Source: Lepidostoma basale | Taxonomy: Eukaryota > Arthropoda > Insecta > Trichoptera > Lepidostomatidae | Length of the DNA stretch: 64,000 nt | Direction of reading: 5' to 3' | Assembly (NCBI GenBank): GCA_022606425.2 | Contig: JAHDVF020001229.1 | Span: 1,178,001-1,242,000 of the forward strand | The notes under the pieces: generated by a model | Databases searched by the model: none | What the model saw: the letters and a program-made list of their open reading frames with translations, nothing else | Told to the model about the DNA's origin: nothing | Part shown: one piece after another, positions 19,690 through 29,869 of the stretch | Layout: each line of letters begins with the position of its first letter | How positions within the stretch are numbered: the stretch's first letter is position 1 | Program-made: the position numbers and the translations under genes

Positions 19690-20510
19690 TTTTGTTTTGG
19701 TTCAGAAATTTTAATCTACGACATTTCAAAACAAACAATGAATAGGTAATGTGTCTTTCAAATCCATGAAAAAACGTATTTGAGTCTGGCCATCAATCGT
19801 ATCATTAATTACATATGAGAAAGAAAGATACTGACAATATTCATTATTATCATTAGAAATGTAACTGTAAATTATGCCTTCACATATTATGATGTTGAAA
19901 CTTGTTATTTTGTCTTTGTTATTATTGACCTAAGTAGCGTGTTCTCAATAATTAAGTAAACATTAAATAGGTATCCAATAAATAAAATATACCTTCAGTA
20001 CGGTCGTTCTAAACCCTAGGTTCTCAAAGTGGGCGATAACGCCCCCTTGTGAGCGTTTGAGACTTTCAGAGGCAGTAGAAGACCCAGAAAAAATAGAGAA
20101 AAAAATATAGTCTAAAAAGACAAAAAAAAACACGCTAATCCTGTAGGTACTAATAAAGCAAATTAAACATTAATATTGGTTTATTTTCTTATTGTATGTA
20201 TTGTAATCATTTTCCCATAATTCGAATAACTTTTATGGGAGAGGGGCGTTGAACGTTTATTTTTCTTGTAAAGGGGGCGGTGGCCCAGAAAGATTGGAAA
20301 CCTATGTAATCTAAACCATTTGTCATTTATTCCCACACTTCAGAGACCACACTTATAATACCGCTTCTATTATAACATAAGATCGATAATCAATATAGAG
20401 AAACAATACATATTTTATGAAACACTAAATTTGAAATGTGAATTCAAAAAACGATTCATATTGTTTTTACATATCATTACTTTTTTATTGTCAAGCGGTT
20501 TCTTTCCAAG
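19690..20510. other. Non-coding stretch without recognised genes
   Basis: 20030-20300 contains AAAGTGGGCGATAACGCCCC...CTTTCAGAGGCAG and an inverse-like GGGGGCGGTGGCCCAGAAAG, suggesting one more decayed insertion. I cannot classify it. Confidence 0.35.
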
Positions 20511-20516
20511 GATATC

Positions 20517-20734
20517 TAACTAACTAACTAACTATCAAACCGTCACACGATTTCTCCGGAGGAGTAGGCAGAGAGGATGGACCGCAAAACTGTTCTATCC
20601 TGACATAGCTCTCGCGACTCTTTTACATTCACACCCCGTGAAACACACGATTTGGGTACTTTGGTCATGCCTTATTTTCCTCGACCGTTCTCGACTTCTT
20701 TTTCCATTTACACTACTTGTATATATCTTTTTTT
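20517..20734 (-). pseudogene. L1f LINE 3' end, part 1 of a split copy
   Basis: A CTAA-type tail at 20517-20535, the 3' end, and a worn WHDQ...RGRSR block up to 20734. The rest of the same copy continues at 21016, after an inserted (ATT)n-tailed LINE piece. Confidence 0.7.
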
Positions 20735-21015
20735 AATAATAATAATAATAATAATTAAGCGAATTTGTACAGCGCCGTTTTCGTTAATAGCTCACCTTAA
20801 GGGCGCTTTGACAATGTTCTTAGTCATGAGAGCTGCATGTGACACCAGCAATCAGATAACCGCTGCTTACATTTTATGGAATATTTTGAAAAGATGGGTT
20901 TTTAGGTGAGATTTAAAGTCTGTCGGATTGTCAATGCATCTGAGGCGTGCAGGAAGCATATTCCAGGCGGACGGATCTGCTACTGCGACAGCCCGATCTC
21001 CGAAATTTGCTTTGA
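20735..21015 (-). pseudogene. L2/CR1-like LINE 3' end inserted into an L1f copy
   Basis: The minus strand reads FGDRAVAVADPSAWNMLPARLRCIDNPTDFKSHLKTHLFKI (within 20867-21061), the conserved 'SAWN.LP..LR....FKSHLKTHLF' C terminus of L2/CR1-type LINE proteins. Then a 3' UTR with AAGGGCGC and ACGGCGCTGTACAAATTCGC, and an (ATT)n tail at 20736-20756. It is 5' truncated at a long A-run (21013). It interrupts the L1f copy between its YVNDV and ERM blocks. Confidence 0.75.
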
Positions 21016-21185
21016 AAAAAAAAAAAAAAACTTCCCTCATCCATTCGTTCAATATGCCCAAACTATCTTAGTGACCCTTTCTTTATTTTATTTAGGACGT
21101 ATTCATCCACTTTACATTCAATTATAGTTTCCTCTTTGGGTATTCTATCAAACATTCTTTTTTCGCACATTCTTCTTAGTAATTT
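21016..21185 (-). pseudogene. L1f LINE, part 2 of a split copy
   Basis: Minus frame SDKLLRRMCEKRMFDRIPKEETIIECKVDEYVLNKIKKGSLR continues the copy interrupted at 20734. It ends at 21185, where chimeric-leader sequence is attached. Confidence 0.7.
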
Positions 21186-21340
21186 ATCCGATACGGCACT
21201 CCAACCTTCTCTTTTCGCCCCCGTGGGAGGCGCGGTGTGATGGGTTACCTCATCGCCACCAATAAGCATCTTCCGCACACATTTTGATCGTCCAACGTCC
21301 ACAAAATAAATCTAAGACAAATAATATTATATAAAAACCA
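21186..21340 (-). mobile_element. Leader of the short chimeric element, joined to an L1f coding piece
   Basis: Complement of GGCGATGAGGTAACCCATC, GCGAAAAGAGAAGGTTGGAG and TTTGTGGACGTTGGACGATC. The same leader occurs at 24900-25130, 35965-36140, 58030-58180 and 63050-63290. Here it is fused in frame to an L1f coding segment rather than to the L1f 3' end. Confidence 0.6.
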
Positions 21341-21599
21341 TACTTCTTTTTAAGTTAAAAAAGAAAAATACTTTTAAAATGGTAGTGAGTGAGAACTACC
21401 AAAGAGTGTAAGTAAGGCAACCGCTTCAATGGGAAATTTAACTTGTTTAAAGTTTAAGTTTTAAGGAATCTTCATACTTGTAATGTATTTTTTGAATTCT
21501 AAACAAGCCGTGATTGAATTCTGAAGATTGTGATTATGAAATATAGTCTCCACGAGGTAAGGCATTCGTTTAATTCTAAAATACCTCTATATGAGGAAG

Positions 21600-21770
21600 T
21601 TATGTAGCATATAACTAACAACTAACCATTACGACGTCTCTTGCAGAAAGAATGGACCGCCACACTATTCTTTCCTGACATATTTCTCTCGCTCCTCAAC
21701 ATTCATACATCGTGCCATGCACGCCTGTCGATTTTTCTGGCTACTCACATGACCGACATTCAATAACAGA
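21600..21770 (-). pseudogene. L1f LINE 3' end fragment
   Basis: Starts with a decayed tail (ACTAACAACTAACC), then the 3' end with a 15-20 bp deletion, then the MTRCMN-like and ACM...SRK blocks to about 21768. Confidence 0.65.
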
Positions 21771-21844
21771 TTCCCCGACATAATGGATATCCACCCTATA
21801 GAGCGTACTAAAAGATGGGTGCACTATATAGTTTATATTGGGAA

Positions 21845-22760
21845 AAGGATTAAACTTCGGACATCAATAACTGGAGTCACAGTAATCAAATGCAATTCAA
21901 TGTCTCCAAATGCGTTATGCTATCATTTACTAGAGCATTGAGAACTGTATATCATAGATACACAATGAACAACCAGCAACTGGCACATGTATCTACGATG
22001 AAGGATCTCGGAATCATCTATGAGAGTAGGCTGACTTTTCGTGCACATATCGAGAGGATTTGTGGCATTGCACTGAGGATGTTGGGGTTCATCGTCCGGA
22101 CAGGAAGGGTTTTCAGGGATCCCAATGTGCTCAGAGTTCTATACAACGCATTGGTTCGGAGCAGGCTCGAAAGTGGTTCTGTGATATGGAGTCCTCACGA
22201 GGCGAGATATTCCGTTATGCTGGAGAAGGTTCAGAAAAAATTTCTGAGGTATCTCTACATGAGGGAGTATGGTAGTTATCCGTGGCTCTATCCCACGGCA
22301 TTTCTTTTAGGAATGCTCGAAACCAATTCTTTACAGCTTCGAAGAGATGGGCATCTCATAACCCATTTCTTTAAATTAATCAGGGGATATTTCGAGAACT
22401 CGGCCGTGCTAGAGGGTGTTGGTCTTTTTGTTCCTGATAGATTTCTCCGACATTGACAGCACAGATTGTTTTACCAACCGGCCGCCAGAACCAATCTGCC
22501 TCTGGAAGAGCAATTAATCTGCTGAACGCGGTCTCCTCGGAGATCGACATCTTTTATATTAGTGAAGGTACGTTCAGGGGACAAATACTCTTGACTTTAG
22601 AAAGTATGTTGTCTTCCTAATGTCTAACCATCTCTAATGCGTTCCTGGTACTTTGTTGTATTTTTATAATATTTTACCTGTACTCAATAGATGCCTTAAA
22701 CATTTTCCTGTTTGTATTGTCTTTTGAGTTAATAAACTGATTTGATTTGATTTGATTTGA
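21845..22760 (+). pseudogene. Jockey-type LINE C-terminal region with 3' UTR and TTTGA tail
   Basis: The plus frame from about 21853 reads DINNWSHSNQMQFNVSKCVML, MKDLGIIYESRLTFRAHIE, ALRMLGFIVRTGRVF, LYNALVRSRLESGSVIWSPH, VQKKFLRYLYMREYG, MLETNSLQLRRDGHLITHFFKLIRG and LEGVGLFVPDRFLRH. This is the thumb and C-terminal region of Jockey-superfamily reverse transcriptases ('N..KC...F', 'DLG...D..L.F..H', 'LV.S.LEY.S..W.P', 'Q..FLR'). The catalytic YADD region is upstream and missing (5' truncation). A stop at 22456 replaces glutamine-arginine codons kept in 60351-60551, and a deletion near 22500 shifts the frame. The conserved 3' UTR ends in (TTTGA)n at 22738-22760. Confidence 0.9.
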
Positions 22761-22764
22761 ATAT

Positions 22765-23600
22765 ATAAGGAAAAGGATTAAACTGAAAATGGTCTCATCA
22801 GTGAATATAACGTATTGGTAATGTAATCGAATATTTAAAGCTTAAAAGCTTCCAAATTGGCTAAGTTGTTATTCTGACTACGGCTGCACAGCTGTAGATA
22901 CAGCTCTAATAAATCAATTCAACAAACATTCATTGTTAAAATATGTTTTGCTTTGTCCCAGGATATCAATAAAATGCAATTACCAAAAGTTCTATTCTTC
23001 GATTTATGTTAAATGCATTTATCTGTCAAAATATTTCATTCCTCAATCATTTGTATTTCAAATTTTTCAATTTCAATTTCAATTTATAATTTAAAAATTT
23101 GATGTTCACAAATGCATTCAAACGTTCAGATCGAGCAATGAGTCCGTTCACTACAGGGAGATCGTTTGCATTAGTATGAGTGACAGTGCGTTTACAAAAA
23201 ATCGAGAACCTATTTTAATTTTATATTCTTATAATTGGAAAACCAAAAAAAACTTTCAATCATAATTTGAAATGATAAACATTGAAATTAATAAATATGT
23301 TGTTCTTATTATTTTTTTAATAACAAAATCCTACCGTCTTAATTGTAATGATTATAAAAATTTTGTTCACTAAAATTATAATATGTTTATTGATTTTTCC
23401 TTGGAAATGCGACTAAGGATGAGACTATATGTAATACTTTTTTCCTTTATTCGTTTCAATTACAATATTTGATTCTTCCGGGTGTTTATCTCTAGGATAT
23501 TATAACAAGATATTATAATTTATATTTCTATATTATGTATTTAAACGATACAGAGTTCACTCAGTCAAGCAGCTCAGAGCAACAGAACGGAGAATTTTCA
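22765..23600. other. AT-rich stretch without recognised features
   Basis: No genes, and no repeats matched to others in the window, apart from short A/T runs. Confidence 0.4.
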
Positions 23601-23606
23601 GACGTG

Positions 23607-23762
23607 GTGTGTTCGTAAGAAGGGCGGAATGGGGAATGTTGTTGACATAAAGCGATCGCTTAACCCAACCAATGACAGGTCATAAGTCCTGTAAACGCCT
23701 CGACCACCATATTCTGTTTCCAAAAAACAATTTACGTCTTCGTCTCTGTTGAGAAACAATCA
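23607..23762 (-). mobile_element. Single arm of the TTGTATCTC foldback family
   Basis: Minus-strand arm: TCGTCTCTGTTGAGAAACAA at the right end, with CCTCGACCACCATATTCTGT and TAACCCAACCAATGACAGGT inside. GTC-GAGGCG subfamily. No opposing arm. Confidence 0.65.
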
Positions 23763-23944
23763 ATGCTTTTAATGTTTTTGCTTTAAATATCGTTCAATAA
23801 TTTAAACCTTCGCATGCAAGATGTGCACTTAATCTATATAAGCCAGGTGATAGGTGTTACCAAATAAAGTGGTTTTAATACAAATACTAAAAGTGTAGTA
23901 TTTATTTTATACATGGTATTATTTTATTCTGTCATGGGATGGCT

Positions 23945-24260
23945 GTTTTGAGGGAACATTTCCCAGAGCGCCTCATCTCAATTAGGGGCGATTTGGAGTG
24001 ACCGGCCCGCTCTTCCACAAATCGATCACTGCAGCAAAGGTATCTCTGTCCTGCGCCACATGGAACAGGTTCTGAACTCTTGTAATTCCTGTCCACTCTA
24101 TGATGTTCCGCAGCCAGGACAGCTGCCTTCTATCAATTCCCCGACGTCCCTTCACTTTACCCATTATTATAACTCGAAGGAGGTGGTATTTTTCCCCCCT
24201 TACCACATGACCCAAATATGAGACCTTTCTTATTTTCACACTCAACAACAGCTCTCTATT
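23945..24260 (-). pseudogene. LINE C-terminal region ('YLGHVVRGEKY' family)
   Basis: Minus open frame 23982-24248 reads MLSVKIRKVSYLGHVVRGEKYHLLRVIIMGKVKGRRGIDRRQLSWLRNIIEWTGITRVQNLFHVAQDRDTFAAVIDLWKSG. The 'YLGH..RGEKY.LL..I..GK..G.R..GR...SWL' pattern marks the end of an RTE-like LINE protein. Also at 40900-41210 and 52462-52560. Nearest to intact of its family here, but only about 90 codons. Confidence 0.75.
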
Positions 24261-24650
24261 GGCTCTGTCTCTCTGTAGTACGTCTGCATTTGTGTATAAG
24301 AAAACTAAACAAATTAGTTAATTTAACCTTAAAATGTCAATTTAATTATTCAGCATCTGTGGTGTAAATGCAATCCTAATTAAAGATATTTTATTGTATA
24401 TATTTTTTAAATCCTGTTTTATATCATATATTTAAAAATATTTTTATCATCGTTGATATCGTACGATTATTTTTATTAATTTAATTTTAATGGGCATTGG
24501 AAACAAAATCCTTTAATTTTCGGTTTTAAATTTGTTTTATGAGACGTCAATCTAATTATAAAATAATATGAAATACTCATAAAACTCAGATCATATCAAG
24601 ATTACGACCTGCGCGAACTTGATTAGAAGCTATTTGTGATGTATCCTATT
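24260..24650. other. AT-rich stretch without recognised features
   Basis: Nothing identifiable. Confidence 0.35.
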
Positions 24651-24654
24651 TGAC

Positions 24655-24718
24655 AGCCTTTCTTTCTACCTACCCCTTCGGTGAGCCGGCATAATGGTTA
24701 GTTAGTTAGTTTAGTTCG
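24655..24718 (+). pseudogene. L1f 3' terminus with TTAG tail
   Basis: TTCTACCTACCCCTTCGGTG...ATGGTTAGTTAGTTAGT: only the last ~60 bp of L1f. Confidence 0.7.
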
Positions 24719-24815
24719 AGTCTTACACGTAGCATGTTTTTTTCGTGTTTTCTTTGTGCTACACGGAGTCTCCTTATGGCCGACTTGGTGAGGGTTAGCG
24801 TTTGCAATGGATTAC

Positions 24816-25260
24816 AACTAACTAACTAACTAACTAACTAACCATCACGCCGTCTCCCCGAAAGGATAGGCAGAAAGAATGGACTGTCACACTTTTACTG
24901 ATGCGGCACTCCATCCTTCTCTTTTCGCCCCGCGGGAGACTCGGTGTGATGGGTTGCGAACCTCATCGCCACTAATAGGCATCTTCTGCGCACACTTCGA
25001 TCGTCCAACACCCACAAAATAAATCTAAAACTAATAATATAAAATACAATGATATAAAATAAAATAACAAAATAAAAATAATTTAACACAAAATGTTATT
25101 TTTAGATGGTGCACATACACAAAAGTCCGGATCGTCCATGTCAACATGTGCAACATCGATAAAAACATTATGTGTTATTACATTATGTGCTAAATTAAAA
25201 AAACGGTGGATACGTCGATTACATACACATATTTTATATTTCATTTCCCGCCAGTTATTC
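24816..25260 (-). mobile_element. Short chimeric element: leader plus L1f 3' end
   Basis: Tail (CTAA)n at 24816-24840, then only the last ~55 bp of L1f (24841-24895), then a leader. On the minus strand the leader contains ATGGACGATCCGGACTTTTG (short frame MDDPDFCVCAPSKNNILC then stop), an A/T-rich block, GGGTGTTGGACGATCG and GGCGATGAGGTTCGC. The same leader/3'-end junction is seen at 63050-63360 and, with a small insert, at 57961-58180. It has no reverse transcriptase. It looks like a non-autonomous, SINE-like derivative using the L1f 3' end. The upstream limit is uncertain and may extend to 25499. Confidence 0.65.
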
Positions 25261-25374
25261 AAATGTTTGTCTCAATTAAATGAAATATTCTTAATATCAA
25301 GGCATGATTTATTATTGCCTTTTATTTCCCATACTTTAGTGTTTAACGCATCGCACTGGCAAGGCTAGTCCGTC

Positions 25375-25499
25375 ACCCCGGGCGCGGCTCACATCCACGG
25401 CTAACACCGGCACTCGCCCGCCGCGGGCCGAGCGCTGGGCGGGGAGCGCGGTCGCCCCGGTTCACCCGACCCGGTTAACACGGCTCTACTTTTATGCGA
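25375..25499. other. GC-rich islet next to the chimeric element
   Basis: About 125 bp of CpG-rich sequence (GGGCGCGGCTCACATCCACG, CCCGCCGCGGGCCGAGCG) in AT-rich surroundings. It lies upstream (minus strand) of the chimeric element and directly abuts the (CTAA)n tail of the next L1f copy at 25500, so it may be the 5' part of the element. No other copy was recognised. Confidence 0.4.
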
Positions 25500-25982
<483 letters not shown>

Positions 25983-25999
25983 ATTAAATAAAATGATGT

Positions 26000-26500
26000 T
26001 TTTTACTACTTATTTTATATTTTTAAATAGTCACGCTACTTTGCCACCAATTTTATGTTTTATCCTTCGGGTGAGAATTTTTGGGATGGAATAACTTCCA
26101 ACACGATTAAATTTTTAAGTATAGAACTTTATTTAAGACGATTTTACAAGCAAGAAATTACATAAGTATAAAGAAGTGTTACAAGTAAGGAGTTGCAATT
26201 GTATCTAGACTTGTGACTATTAAGGAGTCGCAATTGTATCTGATTTAATCCATGATGCTATTCAGCTTAAAAAGTGTGCATTTCTTTGTTCGATGACATG
26301 TGTACCTGTGGGAACAGATCAATAAAAACATTCTCGCCTTCGAGCCCTTATTTTACAAAAATATTAATAATATAAACAAACCTTCAATGAGTCAGACGAA
26401 GACGTGGGAACAGATCAATCGATGCATCTCTGAATCCTCAAATGTTTACTTAATATAATATAAACAAATCTTGATTCAAAATATAGACGTAGGAAAGTGA
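26000..26500. other. Non-coding stretch with short direct repeats
   Basis: AAGGAGT(T/C)GCAATTGTATCT occurs at about 26187 and 26221, and GTGGGAACAGATCAAT at about 26308 and 26405. No gene recognised. Confidence 0.45.
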
Positions 26501-26550
26501 TTCGTGTGAACGGGTGGTTAGGTACATAACACTTCCACTTGTGTCTTTAT

Positions 26551-26597
26551 TTCGACAGCGATCGGTTTTGCCAGGCTCGCTCACATCGACAGACTGG
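26551..26597 (-). ncRNA. Hammerhead-like motif (CCGGTC family), degenerate
   Basis: Minus strand: CTGTCGATG, GAGCGAGCCTGGC, AAAAC, CGATCGC. The core is changed (A6 to U), GAAAC reads AAAAC and stem II is partly lost. Confidence 0.4.
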
Positions 26598-26609
26598 TCC
26601 AGTCCGTCG

Positions 26610-26665
26610 ATGACCAGTCTGTCGATGCCAGCGAACCTGGTGAAACCGGTCGCTGTCGAAATAAA
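26610..26665 (+). ncRNA. Hammerhead-like motif (CCGGTC family)
   Basis: CTGTCGA (26619-26625), stem II GCCAG/CTGGT with loop CGAAC, GAAAC (26642-26646), helix III ACCGGT, C26651. The only core departure is A6 to U, shared by every copy of this family. Confidence 0.5.
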
Positions 26666-27009
26666 GAAAAAAGGGGAAGAAGTTAAAAAACATCGTTTTA
26701 TTTCATTATTATTTAAAATGAACTTCCATCAGGAGATTTCAGTAAAATCATTTGATTATCGTAAAAAAAATATGGCATTGCATCAATGGTGTTCTTTTCC
26801 GATACTTATTTACTATGACACTGTTGGCTACACTACAATTGAATCCAGATTTATGGCACGTTAAAAAAAGCGCCTCCGTCTTCTCTCTATTTACTATGAC
26901 ACTGTTGGCAATGTCAATGGTCACATTGTCCGGTATTCGCGGAGTAAAAAAGACCACTTGTGAACGCATGAGAGATGGACTTGGCACTAGAAGCCTACTT
27001 CCCAATAGA

Positions 27010-27980
27010 GTATTTTTCTCTCATTATTAAATATTAAATTTGATCGGGACGCAATTATTTCTATTTCTAAAAGATTTAATATTATATAGGAGAAAATTAT
27101 AAAAGTAGCAAGAAAATAATGAGTAAGAAATGTTAAATGTAAAATAAAAATGAAATCAAATTAATTAAAATGTATTTACTCAAATATTATAATGTAAATA
27201 TTTTAACTCCAGCAGTTGATTAATACGCGTGTCATCTGTTTATACGCGTAAATGTCAAAATTCATACTCAAATACTACAATAAAACACCTACGATTGACG
27301 AGTAATTCAAAAACATGTTTATTCGAAATTGGAATATGTTCTAATTTCGGATAAACAGCTTATTAGCTTACTTGGTGTTAATAATTCACAAATTTCACAA
27401 TATTTAACTGATTAATCATTAAGATGAGATACAATTAAAATCTAATTTCGAGAAGGGGTGAAAGTCACCTTTAACTGAAGTTTCAAAATAACAGTCTTTA
27501 AAAAACACGTTGATTCCCGATTTGAGTTAACTTAAGGCATAACATTTTAAAGCTAAAAATATGTCGAGTTAATTCGATGAATTTGGTTAAACGTTGAAAC
27601 TATTTTGATGGTGTTATTTTTTTACACGACCTTTAAGTACCGCGTAAAACTTGGGTACTGAGAACATCGAATCTTAACTTGTAATAATAATAATAATAAC
27701 CAAGTAAAAATTTTGCCCGGGGGGTGGCCGGAATATTTATGGGCAGATGTGAGCCCTCCAAGCTCTGTAACCAGCCGTAATTCAATGTACTGGACCACAT
27801 TTCCCGGAGCTCTTCTACATAAATATTAAGATAAAATTATTTCTGAGATCATTCTCTGTTTCCTTGTAAGTTGTCTTGGTCCATTCTGAGTTGTGTAACA
27901 CATCACAAATGTATAAAATAAGGGTGTTACTTAAAAAAAAGACGCTACTTACATTCATTATAAATCTTAAATAATTTTAA
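27010..27980. other. AT-rich stretch without recognised genes
   Basis: (ATA)n of five units at 27682-27698. The GGGGGTGGCCGG block at 27718-27735 is a local GC peak. Nothing else identified. Confidence 0.4.
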
Positions 27981-28050
27981 TATAAAAAAAATTATGTTTT
28001 TTTATTTTTTATATACTTTGTATATACAACACTAACTTAATTTTTTTTAC

Positions 28051-28093
28051 ATATCAGACATGTTTCGGACAACCGGTCCTTCCTCAGTGGTAT
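28051..28093 (-). ncRNA. Hammerhead ribozyme motif, intact core
   Basis: Minus strand: CTGAGGA (28081-28087), stem II GGAC/GTCC with loop CGGTT, GAAAC (28062-28066), helix III ACATGT, cleavage C at 28057. Helix I pairs 28088-28093 with 28051-28056, 5 of 6 positions. Confidence 0.7.
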
Positions 28094-28144
28094 TATAAAG
28101 ATACATATTTAAAATATTATAAAATTGTTTACAAATATGATCAG

Positions 28145-28192
28145 TTTTGACTGAGGAAGGACCGGTTGTCCGAAACGTTTCTGATATGTAAT
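28145..28192 (+). ncRNA. Hammerhead motif, core intact, helix III changed
   Basis: CTGAGGA (28151-28157), stem II GGAC/GTCC, GAAAC (28172-28176), then GTTTC where the family has ATGTC, so helix III is weakened. Opposes 28051-28093. Confidence 0.55.
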
Positions 28193-28570
28193 TTTTTTTT
28201 TTTTAAAGTTACTGTTGTATATACAAAGTATATAAAAAAGAAAAAGAAAAATAAAACATCTACAACGCAAAGTATGGCATAACATAGAAGATATTAAAAA
28301 TTATCCTTTCATATATTATATTATTGTAACACCTGATGATGTACCCACCTACAATATCATTTATTGCCCGCGGTACACAAACACGAATCCAAAAAATAAA
28401 ACGTAATAAAAAAATCACATTTACATGCATAAATCGGTGCGGTTTATAACTCTGTCCTAACACAATTATTGACTATTAAAAAAAATCTAATATATCTGTA
28501 AAATTTCTAGATAAAAAAAATAAAATAAATATCTCGTACATATTACTGTTAAAATTTAAAACACTGAGAG

Positions 28571-28620
28571 TGTCGCGACAGCCGTTTCGCCAAACGAGGT
28601 TGGCATCATCAGGTGTTACA
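28571..28620 (-). ncRNA. Hammerhead ribozyme motif, intact core
   Basis: Minus strand: CTGATGA (28606-28612), stem II GCCAA/TTGGC, GAAAC (28584-28588), helix III ACG-GC-TGT (with one G-U), C17 then GCGACACTCT. A left-truncated plus-strand partner lies at 28640-28670. Confidence 0.6.
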
Positions 28621-28799
28621 ATAAATATTGTAACATAGGTTGACTAAACAGCTGTCGCGAAAAATAAAAATACAACTGTGATACATAAAACAAAATTTTT
28701 TAATTGAACAGTTCATTAAAAATTATTATAAAAAAAATATTTTGTAACATATGTATCGGTTTTTGAACAATGATGTAAAACCGCTAATAAAAATAAAAA

Positions 28800-28882
28800 A
28801 ATGTTTGTTTTTTAGAAGTTTTATTATATTGTATTTTATGGGAATGACATGTTTCGCCTGTCTAAAGCATTATCAAATGTGA
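28800..28882 (-). mobile_element. GCCTT-family arm with degenerate hammerhead
   Basis: AGAAGTTTTATTATATTGTA then GGGAATGACATGTTTCGCCT (28841-28860) and AAAGCATTATCAAATGTG. Core (minus) TTGATAA; stem II weakened to GC/GC. Confidence 0.5.
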
Positions 28883-28887
28883 TAATA

Positions 28888-29010
28888 ACATGGCGACGAT
28901 GGCAGTGTGAGTATCATACTGTCTTCGGTCTGGTATAGAATTCAAGTGACAAAAAAATAGCGATAGATTAGCAGCTACCTATCTAAATATCATAAGAATC
29001 AATATAACCG
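28888..29010 (+). mobile_element. tRNA-derived SINE, body fragment
   Basis: ACTGTCTTCGGTCTGGTATA, AGAATTCAAGTGAC and AGCGATAGATTAGC match the body of the SINE at 54713-54985 from just after box B. The tRNA-like head is lost. Confidence 0.65.
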
Positions 29011-29204
29011 TTGAAAACAAATGTATACAAAAATTTAATTCAAAGGATCCGTTGTACAAAAAAATGTCTACTGGTATGCTTGTCTTTATTACCAAGTTTA
29101 GCATATAATTGAAATATAATGATAACATTCAGTTGTATGTATTCTTCAACATATGATTATAATAAGTCACTAAAATTGGAGTAAAATGTATTTCATTTTC
29201 TTTT

Positions 29205-29650
29205 TCTTCTTCTTCAGCCCGTTTTGATTATCGTAGGGCTCCACTCGCATTTTCCACCCCCTTCTAACCTAAGCCATCCACATTCAGTAGAGCTCCATGT
29301 TGAATCTTTATCTCCATGTCAGACCATTCTTAACGGATTCAAGAATTCTGCGAAGCATTTTAATTTCGTTTCATCACGCTTAGTAAGTGTCCAGGTCTTC
29401 GAGGTTATTGTATTACTTACTTACTTCCTATAACCATACAACTCTTGAAGAGAGTAAGTCTCCTTGTTGATTTTATTCCTAGCTTCTCGATCTTGCGTCT
29501 TGTCCTCCAAGTAATTCGCTAACCAGATCAGCAAGAACATCATCTATTTGATGCTTTCAAGGGGTCTTTCTCCGATCGGCGACAAGTACAGAATCTTAAT
29601 TTTTCTGGTTTCTCTGGCTCGGTATACGTGCCCAATCCATGGTAGGTGAA
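29205..29650 (-). pseudogene. LINE C-terminal region with GAA tail, decayed
   Basis: The (GAA)n complement at 29202-29215 is the 3' tail. The minus strand then shows KRAE..., the GLG...G.EN and ETKLKCFAEF pieces, and a far end with WIGHVYRARETRK. Multiple frameshifts. A 69-codon plus-strand frame here is a shadow. Confidence 0.5.
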
Positions 29651-29694
29651 GACATTTTATTAGAAGAAGTATACTAAAATGTAAATGTTATTAC

Positions 29695-29855
29695 AATATG
29701 AATTATATGAATGAAAACGTCCGTTTTCTAAGAGTTTTTTTAATATTAGATGGAATATGTTTCGCCCTTCTAAGGCATTATTAAATATATCATTGGCATA
29801 CCTTAGAAGGACGAAACATATCATTTCATCTAAAATATAATAACTTAATCTTAAC
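29695..29855. mobile_element. Compact GCCTT-family foldback
   Basis: Opposed motifs 29751-29788 (minus: TAATAATGCCTTAGAAGGGCGAAACATAT) and 29796-29832 (plus: ACCTTAGAAGGACGAAACATATC), with GAAAC kept in both and CUGANGA lost in both. The outer arm has AATGAAAACGTCCGTTTTCT. Confidence 0.6.
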
Positions 29856-29869
29856 AGTTGAAAAAATAT

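Larger units (their letters stand above)
26500..26765. mobile_element. Hammerhead-type foldback (CCGGTC family)
   Basis: Inverted arms ACTTCCACTTGTGTCTTTATTTCGACAGCG / CGCTGTCGAAATAAAG...GGAAGAAGTT around opposed ribozyme-like blocks at 26551-26597 (minus) and 26610-26665 (plus). The outer right end is AACTTCCATCAGGAGATTTC. Sisters: 50230-50575, 11830-11995, 13470-13562. The spacer between blocks is ACTGGTCCAGTCCGTCGATG, itself partly palindromic. Confidence 0.6.
27985..28285. mobile_element. Compact hammerhead foldback (GGACC family)
   Basis: Arms ATATACTTTGTATATACAAC.../...GTTGTATATACAAAGTATAT enclose opposed hammerheads at 28051-28093 (minus) and 28145-28192 (plus). The right end continues CATCTACAACGCAAAGTATG as in the copy ending at 2300. 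Between the two ribozymes lies AAATTGTTTACAAATATGAT, also in 1790-1815. No coding capacity. Confidence 0.7.

Noticed and set aside
24816..24840. (TTAG)n runs as telomere-like repeats
   Set aside because: They always directly follow the conserved L1f 3' terminus, so they are LINE tails. The canonical insect telomere unit TTAGG is not seen.
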